Both the position numbers and the translations under genes were made by a program. The notes below the pieces were generated by a model, which was not told the origin of the DNA, ran no database searches, and saw only the letters and a list, made by a program, of their open reading frames with translations. From assembly GCF_009690905.1 (NCBI RefSeq), contig NZ_VOSW01000030.1, positions 1 through 64,000 on the forward strand: 64,000 nt of DNA, in the 5' to 3' direction. This document shows, in pieces, positions 8,497 through 18,081 of the stretch (position 1 is the first letter of the stretch; each line of letters opens with the position of its first letter). The stretch comes from Paraburkholderia madseniana. GTDB taxonomy: Bacteria > Pseudomonadota > Gammaproteobacteria > Burkholderiales > Burkholderiaceae.

Positions 8497-9485
8497 ACAC
8501 CAACGCAGTCATTGCCATTCACGGCGGGGCAGGCACGATCCTGCGCGCGTCGATGTCGGCCAGCGCCGAAGCCGACTATCACGCTGCCTTGCACGCTGTG
8601 CTGAGCGCCGGACAGCGCGTGCTCGCCGACGGCGGCAGCGCGCTCGATGCCGTCAGCGAAGCCGTGCGTTTGCTCGAAGACTGTCCGCTCTTCAACGCGG
8701 GCCGCGGCGCGGTCTACACAGCGGCCGGCACGCATGAACTCGACGCAGCCATCATGGATGGCAGCACGCTCGACGCCGGCGCGATCTGCTGCGTGACGCG
8801 CGTACGCAATCCGATTCTGGCGGCACGCCGCGTACTCGAACGCAGCGAACACGTGTTGTTTACGGGCGAAGGCGCCGAAGCCTTCGCGGCCGCGCAAGGG
8901 CTCGAATTCGTCGAGCCTGAGTATTTCCACACCGAAGCGCGCTATCGCCAATGGCAACTCGCACGCGGTCAACAGCGCGCAATGCTCGATCACGACGGCG
9001 CGACGCTGGCCTCCGCGCCATCGTCGAGCGACGACGATCCCACGCCGCATGAGCCGATTGATCCGAATCGCAAGTTCGGCACCGTCGGCGCGGTCGCGCT
9101 CGACCAGCATGGCCACGTGGCGGCCGCGACATCGACTGGCGGTGTCACCAACAAGCAGGTGGGCCGGGTCGGCGATACGCCGCTGATCGGTGCGGGCTGT
9201 TACGCGGACGACGCAACCTGCGCGGTCTCGACCACTGGTTCCGGCGAGATGTTCATGCGCATGGTGGCTGCCTACGACGTCGCGGCGCAGATGGCGTACC
9301 GCAACGTCTCGCTCGAAGAAGCAGCGCACGACGTGGTGATGAACCGTTTGCCGAAGATCGAAGGACGCGGCGGTCTGGTCGCCGTCGATGCACGCGGCAA
9401 CGTCACGCTGCCGTTCAACACCGAGGGCATGTATCGCGGTTTCGCGCGAATCGGCGAGACGCCGGTGACGGCGATCTATCGCTGA
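8493..9485 (+). CDS. iaaA: Isoaspartyl peptidase / plant-type L-asparaginase
   Basis: Ntn-hydrolase precursor of 330 residues that self-cleaves into alpha and beta subunits and hydrolyses beta-aspartyl (isoaspartyl) dipeptides and, weakly, asparagine. The autocatalytic and nucleophilic threonine is T197 in KFGTVGAVALD. Other landmarks are the N-terminal IHGGAG, NAGRGAVYTAAG, and the substrate loops GDTPLIGAGCYAD and TTGSGE. The linker just before T197 is acidic and Pro/Ser-rich, as usual for the cleaved loop. In E. coli, iaaA is likewise the first gene before gsiABCD. Start overlaps the regulator stop. Confidence 0.92.
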   Translation: MNTNAVIAIHGGAGTILRASMSASAEADYHAALHAVLSAGQRVLADGGSALDAVSEAVRLLEDCPLFNAGRGAVYTAAGTHELDAAIMDGSTLDAGAICCVTRVRNPILAARRVLERSEHVLFTGEGAEAFAAAQGLEFVEPEYFHTEARYRQWQLARGQQRAMLDHDGATLASAPSSSDDDPTPHEPIDPNRKFGTVGAVALDQHGHVAAATSTGGVTNKQVGRVGDTPLIGAGCYADDATCAVSTTGSGEMFMRMVAAYDVAAQMAYRNVSLEEAAHDVVMNRLPKIEGRGGLVAVDARGNVTLPFNTEGMYRGFARIGETPVTAIYR

Positions 9486-9584
9486 TGCGGTCTTGCCGCG
9501 TCGTCGCTTGAACTGCCGCTTGAGTTGCCGCTTAAGTTTTCGTTTGAACCACCGCTAGCCGCGTTCGAATCCAAAGGAACCATC

Positions 9585-11507
9585 GTGCCGACTTCATCGC
9601 ACACCGCTCGTCCGCTTATCGAAACCTTGCCGCCGCAACGCGTGCTTGCGGTCGACGATCTGTCGGTCGCATTCCGCAGCGGCGACAAGACCGTCAACGC
9701 GGTGCGCAATCTCTCGCTGACGGTCGAGCGTGGCGAGACGCTGGCGATCGTCGGCGAATCGGGTTCGGGAAAATCGGTGACATCGCTCGCCCTGATGCGG
9801 CTGATCGAGCATGGCGGTGGGCGCCTTGCCGGCGGCAGCATCGCTTTCCGGCGCCGCGACGGCAGCGTGCTCGACCTCGCGAAAGCGTCGTCCGGCACGA
9901 TGCGTTCGATTCGCGGCGCCGACATCGCGATGATCTTCCAGGAACCGATGACCTCGCTGAATCCGGTGTTCACGGTGGGTGATCAGATTAGCGAAGCGAT
10001 TGCCTTGCATCAAGGGAAGAGCCGTTCTGCCGCGCATGCCGAAACGCTGCGTCTGCTCGAACTCGTGCGCATTCCGGAAGCGCGCCGGGTGGCCGCACGT
10101 TTTCCGCATCAGCTATCCGGCGGTATGCGCCAACGCGTGATGATCGCGATGGCGCTGTCGTGTAAGCCCGCACTGTTGATCGCCGACGAGCCGACCACGG
10201 CGCTCGACGTCACGATCCAGGCGCAGATCCTGCAATTGATTCGCGGCCTGCAAGACGAGATGAACATGGGCGTGATCTTCATCACGCACGACATGGGTGT
10301 GGTGGCCGAGGTGGCCGATCGCGTGCTGGTGATGTATCGCGGCGAGAAAGTGGAAGAGGGAGCCTCGGATACGCTGTTCGCCGCGCCGTCGCATCCTTAT
10401 ACGAAGGCATTGCTTGCGGCGGTCCCGCGCCTTGGCGCAATGCAGGGCACCGATCAGCCCGCCAAGTTTCCGATTCTGACCGTCGAGCAGGCGGCGCTCA
10501 CCGGCACCGACGAAGCCGTTCGTCCCGCAGCCGCCGTCGCACAAGAAAACCAACCGCTGGTCCACGACAGCACGCCGCCGATTCTGCGCGTGCGCGATCT
10601 GGTCACGCGCTTTCCGGTCAAGAGCGGTGTGTTCGGGCGTTTGACGGGCCGCGTGCATGCGGTCGAGAAAGTCAGCTTCGATCTGCGCCCGGGCGAAACG
10701 CTCGCGCTGGTCGGCGAATCAGGTTGCGGTAAATCGACGACCGGCCGTTCATTGCTGCGCCTCGTCGAAAGCCAGAGCGGCTCGATCGAATTCGACGGCA
10801 AGGAAATCAGCTCGCTTACAGGCCCTGCGTTGCAAGCGCTGCGCCGAAATATCCAGTTCATTTTCCAGGACCCGTTTGCTTCGCTGAATCCGCGCTTGAC
10901 GGTCGGCTTCTCGATCATGGAGCCGCTGCTTGTGCACGGCGTCGCTCAAGGCGCGGAAGCCCAGGCACGCGTTGCGTGGCTGCTCGAAAAGGTCGGCCTG
11001 CCACGCGAGGCCGCAGGCCGCTATCCGCACGAATTTTCGGGCGGACAACGGCAACGCATTGCGATTGCGCGTGCGCTGGCATTGAATCCGAAAGTCGTCA
11101 TCGCCGACGAATCCGTCTCGGCGCTGGACGTCTCCGTGCAGGCGCAGATCGTCAACCTGATGCTCGATCTGCAGCGCGAACTCGGCGTTGCGTATCTGTT
11201 CATTTCGCATGACATGGCGGTGGTGGAGCGTGTCAGCCATCGCGTGGCGGTGATGTATCTCGGCCAGATCGTCGAGATCGGTCCGCGCCGCGCGGTGTTC
11301 GAAGCGCCGCAGCACCCGTACACGAAGAAGCTGATGGGGGCGGTGCCGGTCGCCGATCCGGCGCGCCGTCACGCGAAACGCATGCTCGCCGCCGATGAGA
11401 TTCCAAGCCCGATCCGCGCGCTGAACGACGAACCGAGCGTGGCGCCGCTGATTGCGGTCGGACCAGACCATTTCGTGGCTCAGCATCGGGTCGGCGGGGC
11501 TTACTAG
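9585..11507 (+). CDS. gsiA: Peptide/glutathione ABC transporter, double ATP-binding subunit
   Basis: Fusion of two ABC ATPase domains, the equivalent of DppD-DppF in one chain, powering an oligopeptide or glutathione importer. First domain: Walker A GESGSGKS at 57-64, signature LSGGMRQR, Walker B LLIADEPTTALD. Second domain: Walker A GESGCGKS at 377-384, signature FSGGQRQR, Walker B VVIADESVSALD. Each is followed by the oligopeptide/dipeptide C-terminal region (HPYTKALLAAVP; HPYTKKLMGAVP). Start taken as GTG 9585, which has an AAAGGA ribosome site; the longer frame would need an unsupported TTG at 9525. Lies 99 bases after iaaA. Confidence 0.9.
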   Translation: MPTSSHTARPLIETLPPQRVLAVDDLSVAFRSGDKTVNAVRNLSLTVERGETLAIVGESGSGKSVTSLALMRLIEHGGGRLAGGSIAFRRRDGSVLDLAKASSGTMRSIRGADIAMIFQEPMTSLNPVFTVGDQISEAIALHQGKSRSAAHAETLRLLELVRIPEARRVAARFPHQLSGGMRQRVMIAMALSCKPALLIADEPTTALDVTIQAQILQLIRGLQDEMNMGVIFITHDMGVVAEVADRVLVMYRGEKVEEGASDTLFAAPSHPYTKALLAAVPRLGAMQGTDQPAKFPILTVEQAALTGTDEAVRPAAAVAQENQPLVHDSTPPILRVRDLVTRFPVKSGVFGRLTGRVHAVEKVSFDLRPGETLALVGESGCGKSTTGRSLLRLVESQSGSIEFDGKEISSLTGPALQALRRNIQFIFQDPFASLNPRLTVGFSIMEPLLVHGVAQGAEAQARVAWLLEKVGLPREAAGRYPHEFSGGQRQRIAIARALALNPKVVIADESVSALDVSVQAQIVNLMLDLQRELGVAYLFISHDMAVVERVSHRVAVMYLGQIVEIGPRRAVFEAPQHPYTKKLMGAVPVADPARRHAKRMLAADEIPSPIRALNDEPSVAPLIAVGPDHFVAQHRVGGAY

Positions 11508-11628
11508 ATAGACGGGATAGACGCCGCATACCCGTGCGCAGACCTGAACCGCTCGCTAAACCTGAAGCGAAACCATTTTCTCTCGCAGCACATAACCCTG
11601 TTTCAATTCGCAGCCTGGAGCCAACCTC

Positions 11629-13191
11629 ATGAACCTGCTGGTCCCGTCTTCTCCGTTTCGTTTGCGCGCGCTGATCAGCGGCGGCGCGGTGGTGTTCGCG
11701 ATGCTCGCGGGCAGTGTGGCGCACGCCGATACGACGGCCGTGATGGCCGTTGCGTCGACCTTCACGACACTCGATCCGTACGATGCTAACGACACGCTGT
11801 CGCAGGCCGTCGCCAAGTCGTTCTATCAAGGTCTGTTCGGTTTCGACAAGGACATGAAGCTGGTCAACGTGCTGGCAGACAGCTACGAAGCGAGTCCGGA
11901 TGCCAAGGTCTACACGTTCAAGCTGCGTCACGGCGTGAAGTTCCAGGACGGTACCGACTTCAACGCCGCGGCAGTGAAAGCGAACTTCGACCGCGTGACC
12001 GATCCGGCGAACAAGCTCAAGCGCTACAACATGTTCAACCGTATCGAGAAGACCGAAGTGGTCGATCCGTACACGGTGAAGATCACCCTGAAGGCGCCGT
12101 TCTCGGCGTTCGTCAACGTGCTGGCGCATCCGTCGGCGGTGATGATTTCGCCTGATGCGCTGAAGAAGTACGGCAAGGACATCGCCTTCCATCCGGTCGG
12201 TACAGGTCCGTTCGAACTGGTGAAGTGGGACCCGGCCGGCGACCTGACCGTGAAGAAGTTCGCGGGCTACTGGAAGAAGGGTTACCCGAAGGTCGATGCG
12301 ATCGACTGGAAACCGGTGGTCGACAACAACACGCGTGCTGCGTTGATGCGCACCGGTGAAGCGGACTTCGCGTTCCAGGTGCCGTTCGAACAGGCGGCGC
12401 AATTGCAGTCGAGCCCGAAGGTCGATCTGATTGCTTCGCCGTCGATCATCCAGCGCTATATCAGCATGAACGTCAACCAGAAGCCGTTCGACAATCCGAA
12501 GGTGCGTGAAGCGCTGAACTACGCGGTCAATAAGGATGCGTTGATCAAGGTCGCGTTTGCCGGGTACGCGACGCCGGCTGAGGGCGTGGTGCCGCAAGGC
12601 GTCGAGTACGCGACGAAGCTCGGCCCCTGGCCGTACGATCCGGCGAAGGCGCGTGAGTTGCTGAAGGACGCGGGTTATCCGAACGGTTTCGAAACGACAC
12701 TGTGGTCCGCGTATAACTACTCGACCGCGCAGAAGGTGATTCAGTTCGTGCAGCAGCAACTGGCGCAAGTCGGCATCAAGGCACAGGTTGAAGCGCTCGA
12801 AGCGGGTCAACGCGTCGCCAAGGTGGAAAGCGCCCAGGATCCGGCGACCGCCCCGGTGCGGATGTACTACGCGGGCTGGTCGTCGTCGACGGGCGAAGCG
12901 GACTGGGCGATCACGCCGCTGCTCGGGTCGGTCTCGTTCCCGCCGAAGATGGTCAACACCGCGTACTACAAGAACGACACGGTCGATACCGATCTGAAGC
13001 AGGCGCTCGAAACCACCGACCGCACGCAGAAGGCCACGCTCTACACCGACGCGCAAAAACGCATCTGGGCCGACGCGCCGTGGATCTTCCTCGTCAAGGA
13101 GAAGGTTGTGTACGCGCGCAGCAAGCGTTTGTCGGGCGCCTATGTCGCGCCGGACGGTTCGTTCAACTTCGACGAGATCGCGATCAAGTGA
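11629..13191 (+). CDS. gsiB: Periplasmic peptide-binding protein of the Gsi importer (SBP family 5)
   Basis: Secreted substrate-binding protein of 520 residues. A Sec signal peptide with hydrophobic core LISGGAVVFAMLAGSV and cleavage site AHA-D after residue 33 directs it to the periplasm. The mature part has family-5 landmarks: TLDPYDANDT, YTFKLRHGVKFQDGT, FHPVGTGPFELVKWD, and the AYNYSTAQKVIQFVQQQL region of the C-terminal lobe. Ligand class (di- to tetrapeptide, glutathione) is inferred from family and gene order. GGAG ribosome site 8 bases before the ATG. Confidence 0.9.
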   Translation: MNLLVPSSPFRLRALISGGAVVFAMLAGSVAHADTTAVMAVASTFTTLDPYDANDTLSQAVAKSFYQGLFGFDKDMKLVNVLADSYEASPDAKVYTFKLRHGVKFQDGTDFNAAAVKANFDRVTDPANKLKRYNMFNRIEKTEVVDPYTVKITLKAPFSAFVNVLAHPSAVMISPDALKKYGKDIAFHPVGTGPFELVKWDPAGDLTVKKFAGYWKKGYPKVDAIDWKPVVDNNTRAALMRTGEADFAFQVPFEQAAQLQSSPKVDLIASPSIIQRYISMNVNQKPFDNPKVREALNYAVNKDALIKVAFAGYATPAEGVVPQGVEYATKLGPWPYDPAKARELLKDAGYPNGFETTLWSAYNYSTAQKVIQFVQQQLAQVGIKAQVEALEAGQRVAKVESAQDPATAPVRMYYAGWSSSTGEADWAITPLLGSVSFPPKMVNTAYYKNDTVDTDLKQALETTDRTQKATLYTDAQKRIWADAPWIFLVKEKVVYARSKRLSGAYVAPDGSFNFDEIAIK

Positions 13192-13299
13192 TGAGCTGAC
13201 CGTTCGGCGCTGTGTGTTCTTCGCGAACGCACGGGCCGGACGGTCGCATACTGCGCTGAAAGATCTATCGTTGCCCGCATCATTGCCGGATTGGGTTTC

Positions 13300-14220
13300 A
13301 TGCTGAACTTCCTCGTCAAACGTATCTTTGGCCTGCTGCCGACGCTCTTCATCGTCGCCGTGCTGGTGTTCCTGTTCGTGCATTTGTTGCCCGGTGATCC
13401 GGCGCGCCTCGCGGCCGGTCCCGAAGCGGATGAGGCGACCGTTGCGCTGGTGCGTGCCGATCTCGGCCTCGACAAGCCGATGCCGCAGCAATTCGCCAAC
13501 TTCTTCGTGAAGATCGCGCACGGCGACTTCGGCACGTCCACGCGCAGCAAGCGGCCGGTCAGCCAGGAAATCGGCGAGCGCTTCATGCCGACGTTGTTGC
13601 TTACGCTCGCGAGCATGGTGTGGGCGGTGGTGCTCGGCATGGGAATCGGTATCGTCTCGGCGGTGTGGCGTAATCGCTGGCCGGACCGGCTTGGCATGAC
13701 GCTGGCGGTGTCGGGTATTTCGTTTCCCGCGTTCGCGCTCGGCATGCTGCTGATGGAGATCTTTTCGGTGAAGCTCGGCTGGCTGCCGATCGTCGGCGAT
13801 GGGTCGTGGAAGAGCTACGTGCTGCCGTCGCTCACGCTCGGCGCGGCGGTGGCGGCGGTGATGGCGCGCTTCACGCGTGCTTCGTTCGTCGAGGTGATGA
13901 ATGAAGATTTCGTGCGTACCGCACGCGCCAAGGGTGTGCCCGAATGGCTCGTGATCGTCAAACACTGCCTGCGCAACGCGATGATTCCTGTCATCACGAT
14001 GATGGGGCTGCAATTCGGCTTTCTTCTGGGCGGCTCGATCGTGGTCGAAGTGGTGTTCAACTGGCCGGGGCTCGGGCGCCTGCTGGTGGACGCCGTGGCG
14101 ATGCGCGACTATCCGGTGATTCAAGCGGAAGTGCTGCTGTTCTCGCTTGAGTTCATCATCATCAACCTGGTGGTGGACGTGCTGTACGCCGTCATCAACC
14201 CGACCATCCGTTTCAAGTGA
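13300..14220 (+). CDS. gsiC: Peptide ABC transporter permease GsiC
   Basis: Inner-membrane permease of 306 residues, exactly the length of E. coli GsiC. Six hydrophobic segments; N-terminal FLVKRIFGLLPTLF and the conserved HLLPGDPA of DppB-type permeases; EAA loop RTARAKGVPEWLVIVKHCLRN near 205-225, which contacts the ATPase. ATG at 13300 was preferred to the upstream TTG because alignment with DppB proteins starts at MLNFLVKR. Forms the membrane channel with GsiD. Confidence 0.9.
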   Translation: MLNFLVKRIFGLLPTLFIVAVLVFLFVHLLPGDPARLAAGPEADEATVALVRADLGLDKPMPQQFANFFVKIAHGDFGTSTRSKRPVSQEIGERFMPTLLLTLASMVWAVVLGMGIGIVSAVWRNRWPDRLGMTLAVSGISFPAFALGMLLMEIFSVKLGWLPIVGDGSWKSYVLPSLTLGAAVAAVMARFTRASFVEVMNEDFVRTARAKGVPEWLVIVKHCLRNAMIPVITMMGLQFGFLLGGSIVVEVVFNWPGLGRLLVDAVAMRDYPVIQAEVLLFSLEFIIINLVVDVLYAVINPTIRFK

Positions 14221-14227
14221 GGCCCGC

Positions 14228-15133
14228 ATGAGCATCTCAGTCACCGAGGCGAATGCGGCCAAGTCCGCCCTCGTAGAAAACGCGATCCGCACACCGTGGA
14301 GTGAATTCTGGCGCAAATTCCGTAAGCAGCATGTGGCGCTCGGCGCCGGCATTTTCGTGCTGCTGCTGGTTGCGGTTGCGATTCTCGCGCCGCATATCGT
14401 GCCGTACGATCCGGAGAATTTCTTCGACTACGACGCGTTGAACGCGGGCCCTTCGGCCGCGCACTGGTTCGGCGTCGATTCGCTGGGCCGCGATATTTTC
14501 AGCCGCATTCTGGCCGGTTCGCGTATTTCGCTCGAGGCCGGTTTTCTGTCGGTGGCGATCGGCGCGGTGATCGGTACGTTCTTCGGTTTGCTGGCCGGTT
14601 ACTACGAAGGCTGGTGGGACCGCATCACGATGCGCGTTGCCGATGTGCTGTTTGCCTTTCCCGGCATTCTGCTGGCGATCGGTGTGGTCGCAATCCTCGG
14701 CAACGGCATGATCAATGTGATCTGCGCGGTGGCGATTTTCAGCATCCCAGCGTTTGCGCGGCTCGTGCGCGGCAATACGCTGATGCTCAAACAACTCACC
14801 TATATCGAAGCGGCGCGCAGTATCGGCGCATCGGACTGGACCATCATCGTGCGGCATATTCTGCCGGGGACGATTTCGTCGATCGTGGTGTACTTCACGA
14901 TGCGGATCGGTACGTCGATCATCACGGCGGCGAGCCTGTCGTTTCTCGGACTCGGCGCGCAACCGCCGATGCCGGAGTGGGGCGCGATGCTCAACGAAGC
15001 ACGCGCCGACATGGTCACCGCGCCGCATATCGCGCTGTTTCCGAGTCTGGCGATTTTCCTCACCGTGCTGGCATTCAATCTGCTCGGCGACGGTTTGCGC
15101 GATGCGCTCGATCCGAAGCTTGACCGGCCATGA
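14228..15133 (+). CDS. gsiD: Peptide ABC transporter permease GsiD
   Basis: Second permease, 301 residues, DppC type. N-terminal soluble tail and FRKQHVALGAGIFVLLLVAV first helix, the HWFGVDSLGRDIFSRI motif characteristic of DppC, EAA loop EAARSIGASDWTIIVRHILP, and C-terminal LLGDGLRDALDPKL. Starts 7 bases after gsiC; its stop overlaps the start of the next gene (ATGA at 15130-15133), so the peptidase that follows is translationally coupled to the importer. Confidence 0.92.
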   Translation: MSISVTEANAAKSALVENAIRTPWSEFWRKFRKQHVALGAGIFVLLLVAVAILAPHIVPYDPENFFDYDALNAGPSAAHWFGVDSLGRDIFSRILAGSRISLEAGFLSVAIGAVIGTFFGLLAGYYEGWWDRITMRVADVLFAFPGILLAIGVVAILGNGMINVICAVAIFSIPAFARLVRGNTLMLKQLTYIEAARSIGASDWTIIVRHILPGTISSIVVYFTMRIGTSIITAASLSFLGLGAQPPMPEWGAMLNEARADMVTAPHIALFPSLAIFLTVLAFNLLGDGLRDALDPKLDRP

Positions 15134-16230
15134 GTTTGACTGAAACGGCAGGTGAAAGCGCTCCGCATATCGGTGTGCTACCGAGCGGCCCACGTGGAAC
15201 GATTGCCGACGTAGAAGGCGTGACGGTCGGACATTGCACGCTGGATGAAGGCGCAGTGCAAACCGGCGTGACCGTGATTCGTCCGCATCGTGGCGATCCT
15301 TTTGTGAGTAAGGTGCCGGCTGCGGCTTCGGTGATCAACGGGTTTGGGAAAAGCATCGGGCTCGTGCAGGTTGAGGAGCTCGGCGTGCTGGAGACTCCCA
15401 TTGCGTTGACCAATACCTTTGGCGTCGCTGCTGTCGCGCAAGCGCAGATTCGCGCGGCTATTCAAGGCAATCCAAAAATCGGACGCGAATGGTCGACCGT
15501 CAATCCGTTGGTGTTCGAATGTAATGACGGATACCTGAACGATATTCAGGCATTGGCGGTAAGCGAACGGCATTACAACGATGCATGTGAAGCGGCAAGC
15601 GTTGACGTCGCGAGCGGTTCGGTTGGCGCAGGCCGCGGCATGTCTTGCTTCGATCTGAAAGGCGGGATCGGCAATGCGTCGCGTGTCATTGACGTAGCAG
15701 GGCGCAGCTATACGGTTGGCGCATTGGTGCTGGCGAACTTCGGCCGCCTGCCGATGCTGACGATCGACGGTGCGCCGCTTGGCCGTGTGCTGGCCGAACG
15801 CGCGGCCAAAGCTGTCGCCGCTAGCGCGGCGACATCAGCAACCGCCTCGAAACCCGAACAAGGCTCGATCATCATGATCGTTGCCACCGACGCGCCGCTC
15901 GACGCTCGTCAACTCAAGCGTCTGTCATTGCGCGCCGCGGCCGGTCTCGCTCGAACCGGCTCGGTGTATGGCCACGGCAGCGGAGACATCGCGTTGGCGT
16001 TTTCAACGGCCTACACTGTGCCGCACGAATCCGACTTTGTCGCTTTGCCGCCCGTGCTTGCCGACGCACACCTCGATCCGCTATTCCGTGCCTGCGCGGA
16101 CAGCGTCGAGCAAGCGATCGTCGATGCACTATGGAGTGCCACGTCCGTGACGGGCCGCGACGGTCATCATCGCCTGTCGCTGCACGACACCGCACCCGAC
16201 CTCGCTCAACTTCTCAAGCAATCTTCCTGA
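15130..16230 (+). CDS. dmpA: P1/S58-family beta- or D-Ala aminopeptidase (DmpA/BapA-like)
   Basis: Ntn-type aminopeptidase precursor of 366 residues. DmpA and BapA release N-terminal L-, D- or beta-amino acids from short peptides. The self-cleavage site and nucleophile are visible as Gly245-Ser246 (GSIIMIVATDAPL), matching the Gly-Ser junction of the family. Other family landmarks: PRGTIADVEGVTVGH near the N-terminus, VECNDGYLND-type loop (FECNDGYLND here), and GSVGAGRGMSCFDLKGGIG. No signal peptide, so likely cytoplasmic, acting on imported peptides. Overlaps gsiD and dppA by a few bases. Name follows the Ochrobactrum enzyme; exact specificity unknown. Confidence 0.85.
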   Translation: MSLTETAGESAPHIGVLPSGPRGTIADVEGVTVGHCTLDEGAVQTGVTVIRPHRGDPFVSKVPAAASVINGFGKSIGLVQVEELGVLETPIALTNTFGVAAVAQAQIRAAIQGNPKIGREWSTVNPLVFECNDGYLNDIQALAVSERHYNDACEAASVDVASGSVGAGRGMSCFDLKGGIGNASRVIDVAGRSYTVGALVLANFGRLPMLTIDGAPLGRVLAERAAKAVAASAATSATASKPEQGSIIMIVATDAPLDARQLKRLSLRAAAGLARTGSVYGHGSGDIALAFSTAYTVPHESDFVALPPVLADAHLDPLFRACADSVEQAIVDALWSATSVTGRDGHHRLSLHDTAPDLAQLLKQSS

Positions 16231-17063
16231 TGAAAGTCCTGATTTCCGTCGACATCGAAGGCGTGGCCGGCGTGTTCCATCCGGAACAAACGCGCGCGGG
16301 CAACGGCGAATACGAAGCCGCGCGCCGCTGGATGACGCTCGAAGCCAACGCCGCAATCGTAGGCGCGTTCGCCGGTGGCGCCACGCATGTGTGGGTCAAC
16401 GATTCGCATGGCGGTTTTCGCAATCTGCTGCCCGATCTGCTCGACGCACGCGCCCAGATCGTGCTCGGCAAACCACGCACGCTTGGCATGATGGCCGGCC
16501 TTGAGTACGGCGCCGCGTTGGTGTTCATGATCGGCTATCACGCCCGGTCGCAAACGCACGGCATTCTCTCGCATACGATCAACAGCTTTGCGTTCGCGCG
16601 TGTTTCGCTGAACGGCGTCGAAGTCGGCGAGGCGGGATTGTACGGCGCGCTGGCGGAAGAATATGGCGCACAGGTAGCGCTTTTATCCGGCGACGATGTA
16701 TTCGCCGAGGAAACCGCGCCGCGTTTTCCCGGCGCGCGTTTCGTGGTCACCAAGAGCGCGACGGGGCATGCGAGCGGCGTCACGCAAACACCGGCAAGCG
16801 CTCGCGACGCGATCGAAACTGCAGCGCGCGAAGTGGTTCGGCACTACATCGACAACGGGCATGCGCCGCAAGCCACGCGCGCTGCCGCAAGGCCCGTCGA
16901 ATGCGAGTTGCGTGTGCAAACCAGCGCGCTTGCCGATCTGTTCTGCCAATGGCCGACGCTCACGCGTATCGACGCTGTCACGTTGCGCTTTGGCGCGGAG
17001 TCGGCGGAACATGCGGTGCGCATGCTGAACTGTCTGTCGGCGATGTCGTTCATGCTGCGCTGA
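16230..17063 (+). CDS. dppA: M55-family D-aminopeptidase (DppA-like)
   Basis: Zinc aminopeptidase of 277 residues. B. subtilis DppA is a self-compartmentalising decamer that cleaves D-Ala-D-Ala and D-Ala-Gly-Gly. All metal-site residues are present at near-identical positions: D8 and E10 (ISVDIEG), H60 (NDSHGG), H104 (GYHARS) and E134 (VGEAGLYG). The ATG at 16230 overlaps the preceding TGA. Together with IaaA, DmpA and the Gsi importer it points to assimilation of peptides containing D-, beta- or isopeptide-linked residues. Confidence 0.92.
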   Translation: MKVLISVDIEGVAGVFHPEQTRAGNGEYEAARRWMTLEANAAIVGAFAGGATHVWVNDSHGGFRNLLPDLLDARAQIVLGKPRTLGMMAGLEYGAALVFMIGYHARSQTHGILSHTINSFAFARVSLNGVEVGEAGLYGALAEEYGAQVALLSGDDVFAEETAPRFPGARFVVTKSATGHASGVTQTPASARDAIETAAREVVRHYIDNGHAPQATRAAARPVECELRVQTSALADLFCQWPTLTRIDAVTLRFGAESAEHAVRMLNCLSAMSFMLR

Positions 17064-17106
17064 GCCGTGTGACGGAGGGTGTGACCGGCGACAGCCTGGC
17101 CACCAC

Positions 17107-18081
17107 CTACTGCTGCCGGCTCAACTCCCGCGCTGCGCGATCGATCACATCCGCAACCGCGCCCGCATGCGACACCGGCACGAGATGGCTCGATGAGATC
17201 GGCACGATCTTCGCGCCCATCCGGTTGGCCATGAACTGTTCGACTTCGGGCGATATCGCACGGTCTCTCGTCGTCACGATGTACCACGAAGGCTTTTCGC
17301 GCCACGCGACCTGACTGACCGTTTCGCTGAAGGCCCTGGCCGAGATTGGCTGTTGCGCGGCGGAGAGCACGCGCGTCAGATTCTCGGGCACGTCGGCGGC
17401 GAAGTCGGCGTGATATTTGCTGCGGTCGAGCCAAAGAAAGCCTGTGGAATCCGCGGTGATGGCTTGACCCGCCGGCGCCGGCGCCGCGCGCTTCATCAGG
17501 TCCATCGTAGATTCGTGCAGGTCCGGTGCGATCGCCGCCACATAGACGAGACCGGCGACGTTCGGCGCGTTCGCGCCCGCCTCTGTGATTACGACACCGC
17601 CCCACGAATGTCCTACGAGGATGGTCGGACCATTCTGGCGCGCGAGAACACGACGGGTGGCGGCGACATCGTCGGCGAGCGACGTGAGCGGATTCTGCAC
17701 CGAACTCACGTGATAACCCTTCTGCTGCAATTTCGCGACCACACCGTTCCAGCTCGACCCGTCGACGAACGCGCCATGAACCAGCACGACGTTGTGTACG
17801 GGGCCGGTCATCGGCGCTGCGCGAGGTTTGGCGGCACTCGCCGTTGGCGCAGCGGGTGCTGCGGGCGTGGGGGCGGTGGCGGCAGGCGTCGCGGGTACTA
17901 CGGCCGGTGCGGCGGGCGGCGGTGGCGGCTCCGGTGCTTCCGGTGCGCTCGACTCCATGCCCGGCATGTCGGCCGGTTCGGCGGCGGGTTCTGCCGTGGG
18001 CGCCGCCGTTTGCGCGAGGGCACCCGCCGCAGCGAAGCAGAGACACAAAGCAGCGGCGCAAAGCAGACGTTTGGGCGACAT
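17107..18081 (-). CDS. Exported alpha/beta-hydrolase with Pro/Ala-rich linker
   Basis: Protein of 324 residues. N-terminal signal sequence (LLCAAALCLCFAAAGALAQ, cleavage near residue 23), then about 65 residues of low-complexity Ala/Pro/Glu-rich linker, then a compact alpha/beta hydrolase from about residue 96. Catalytic serine S159 in GHSWGG, a likely acid in VTTRDRAI and histidine in SSSHLVPVSHAG near the C-terminus; oxyanion region VHGAFVDGSSW. Resembles salicylate esterase/AB-hydrolase_6 type enzymes. Substrate unknown. Probably periplasmic or surface-exposed. GGAG ribosome site before ATG. Converges with dppA. Confidence 0.8.
   Translation of the reverse strand: MSPKRLLCAAALCLCFAAAGALAQTAAPTAEPAAEPADMPGMESSAPEAPEPPPPPAAPAVVPATPAATAPTPAAPAAPTASAAKPRAAPMTGPVHNVVLVHGAFVDGSSWNGVVAKLQQKGYHVSSVQNPLTSLADDVAATRRVLARQNGPTILVGHSWGGVVITEAGANAPNVAGLVYVAAIAPDLHESTMDLMKRAAPAPAGQAITADSTGFLWLDRSKYHADFAADVPENLTRVLSAAQQPISARAFSETVSQVAWREKPSWYIVTTRDRAISPEVEQFMANRMGAKIVPISSSHLVPVSHAGAVADVIDRAARELSRQQ

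Noticed and set aside
11233..14352. Very long minus-strand open frame (over 1000 codons) opposite gsiA/gsiB/gsiC
   Set aside because: It mirrors well-supported plus-strand genes; in GC-rich DNA the complementary frame often lacks stops. Its composition is Arg/His-rich with no domain.
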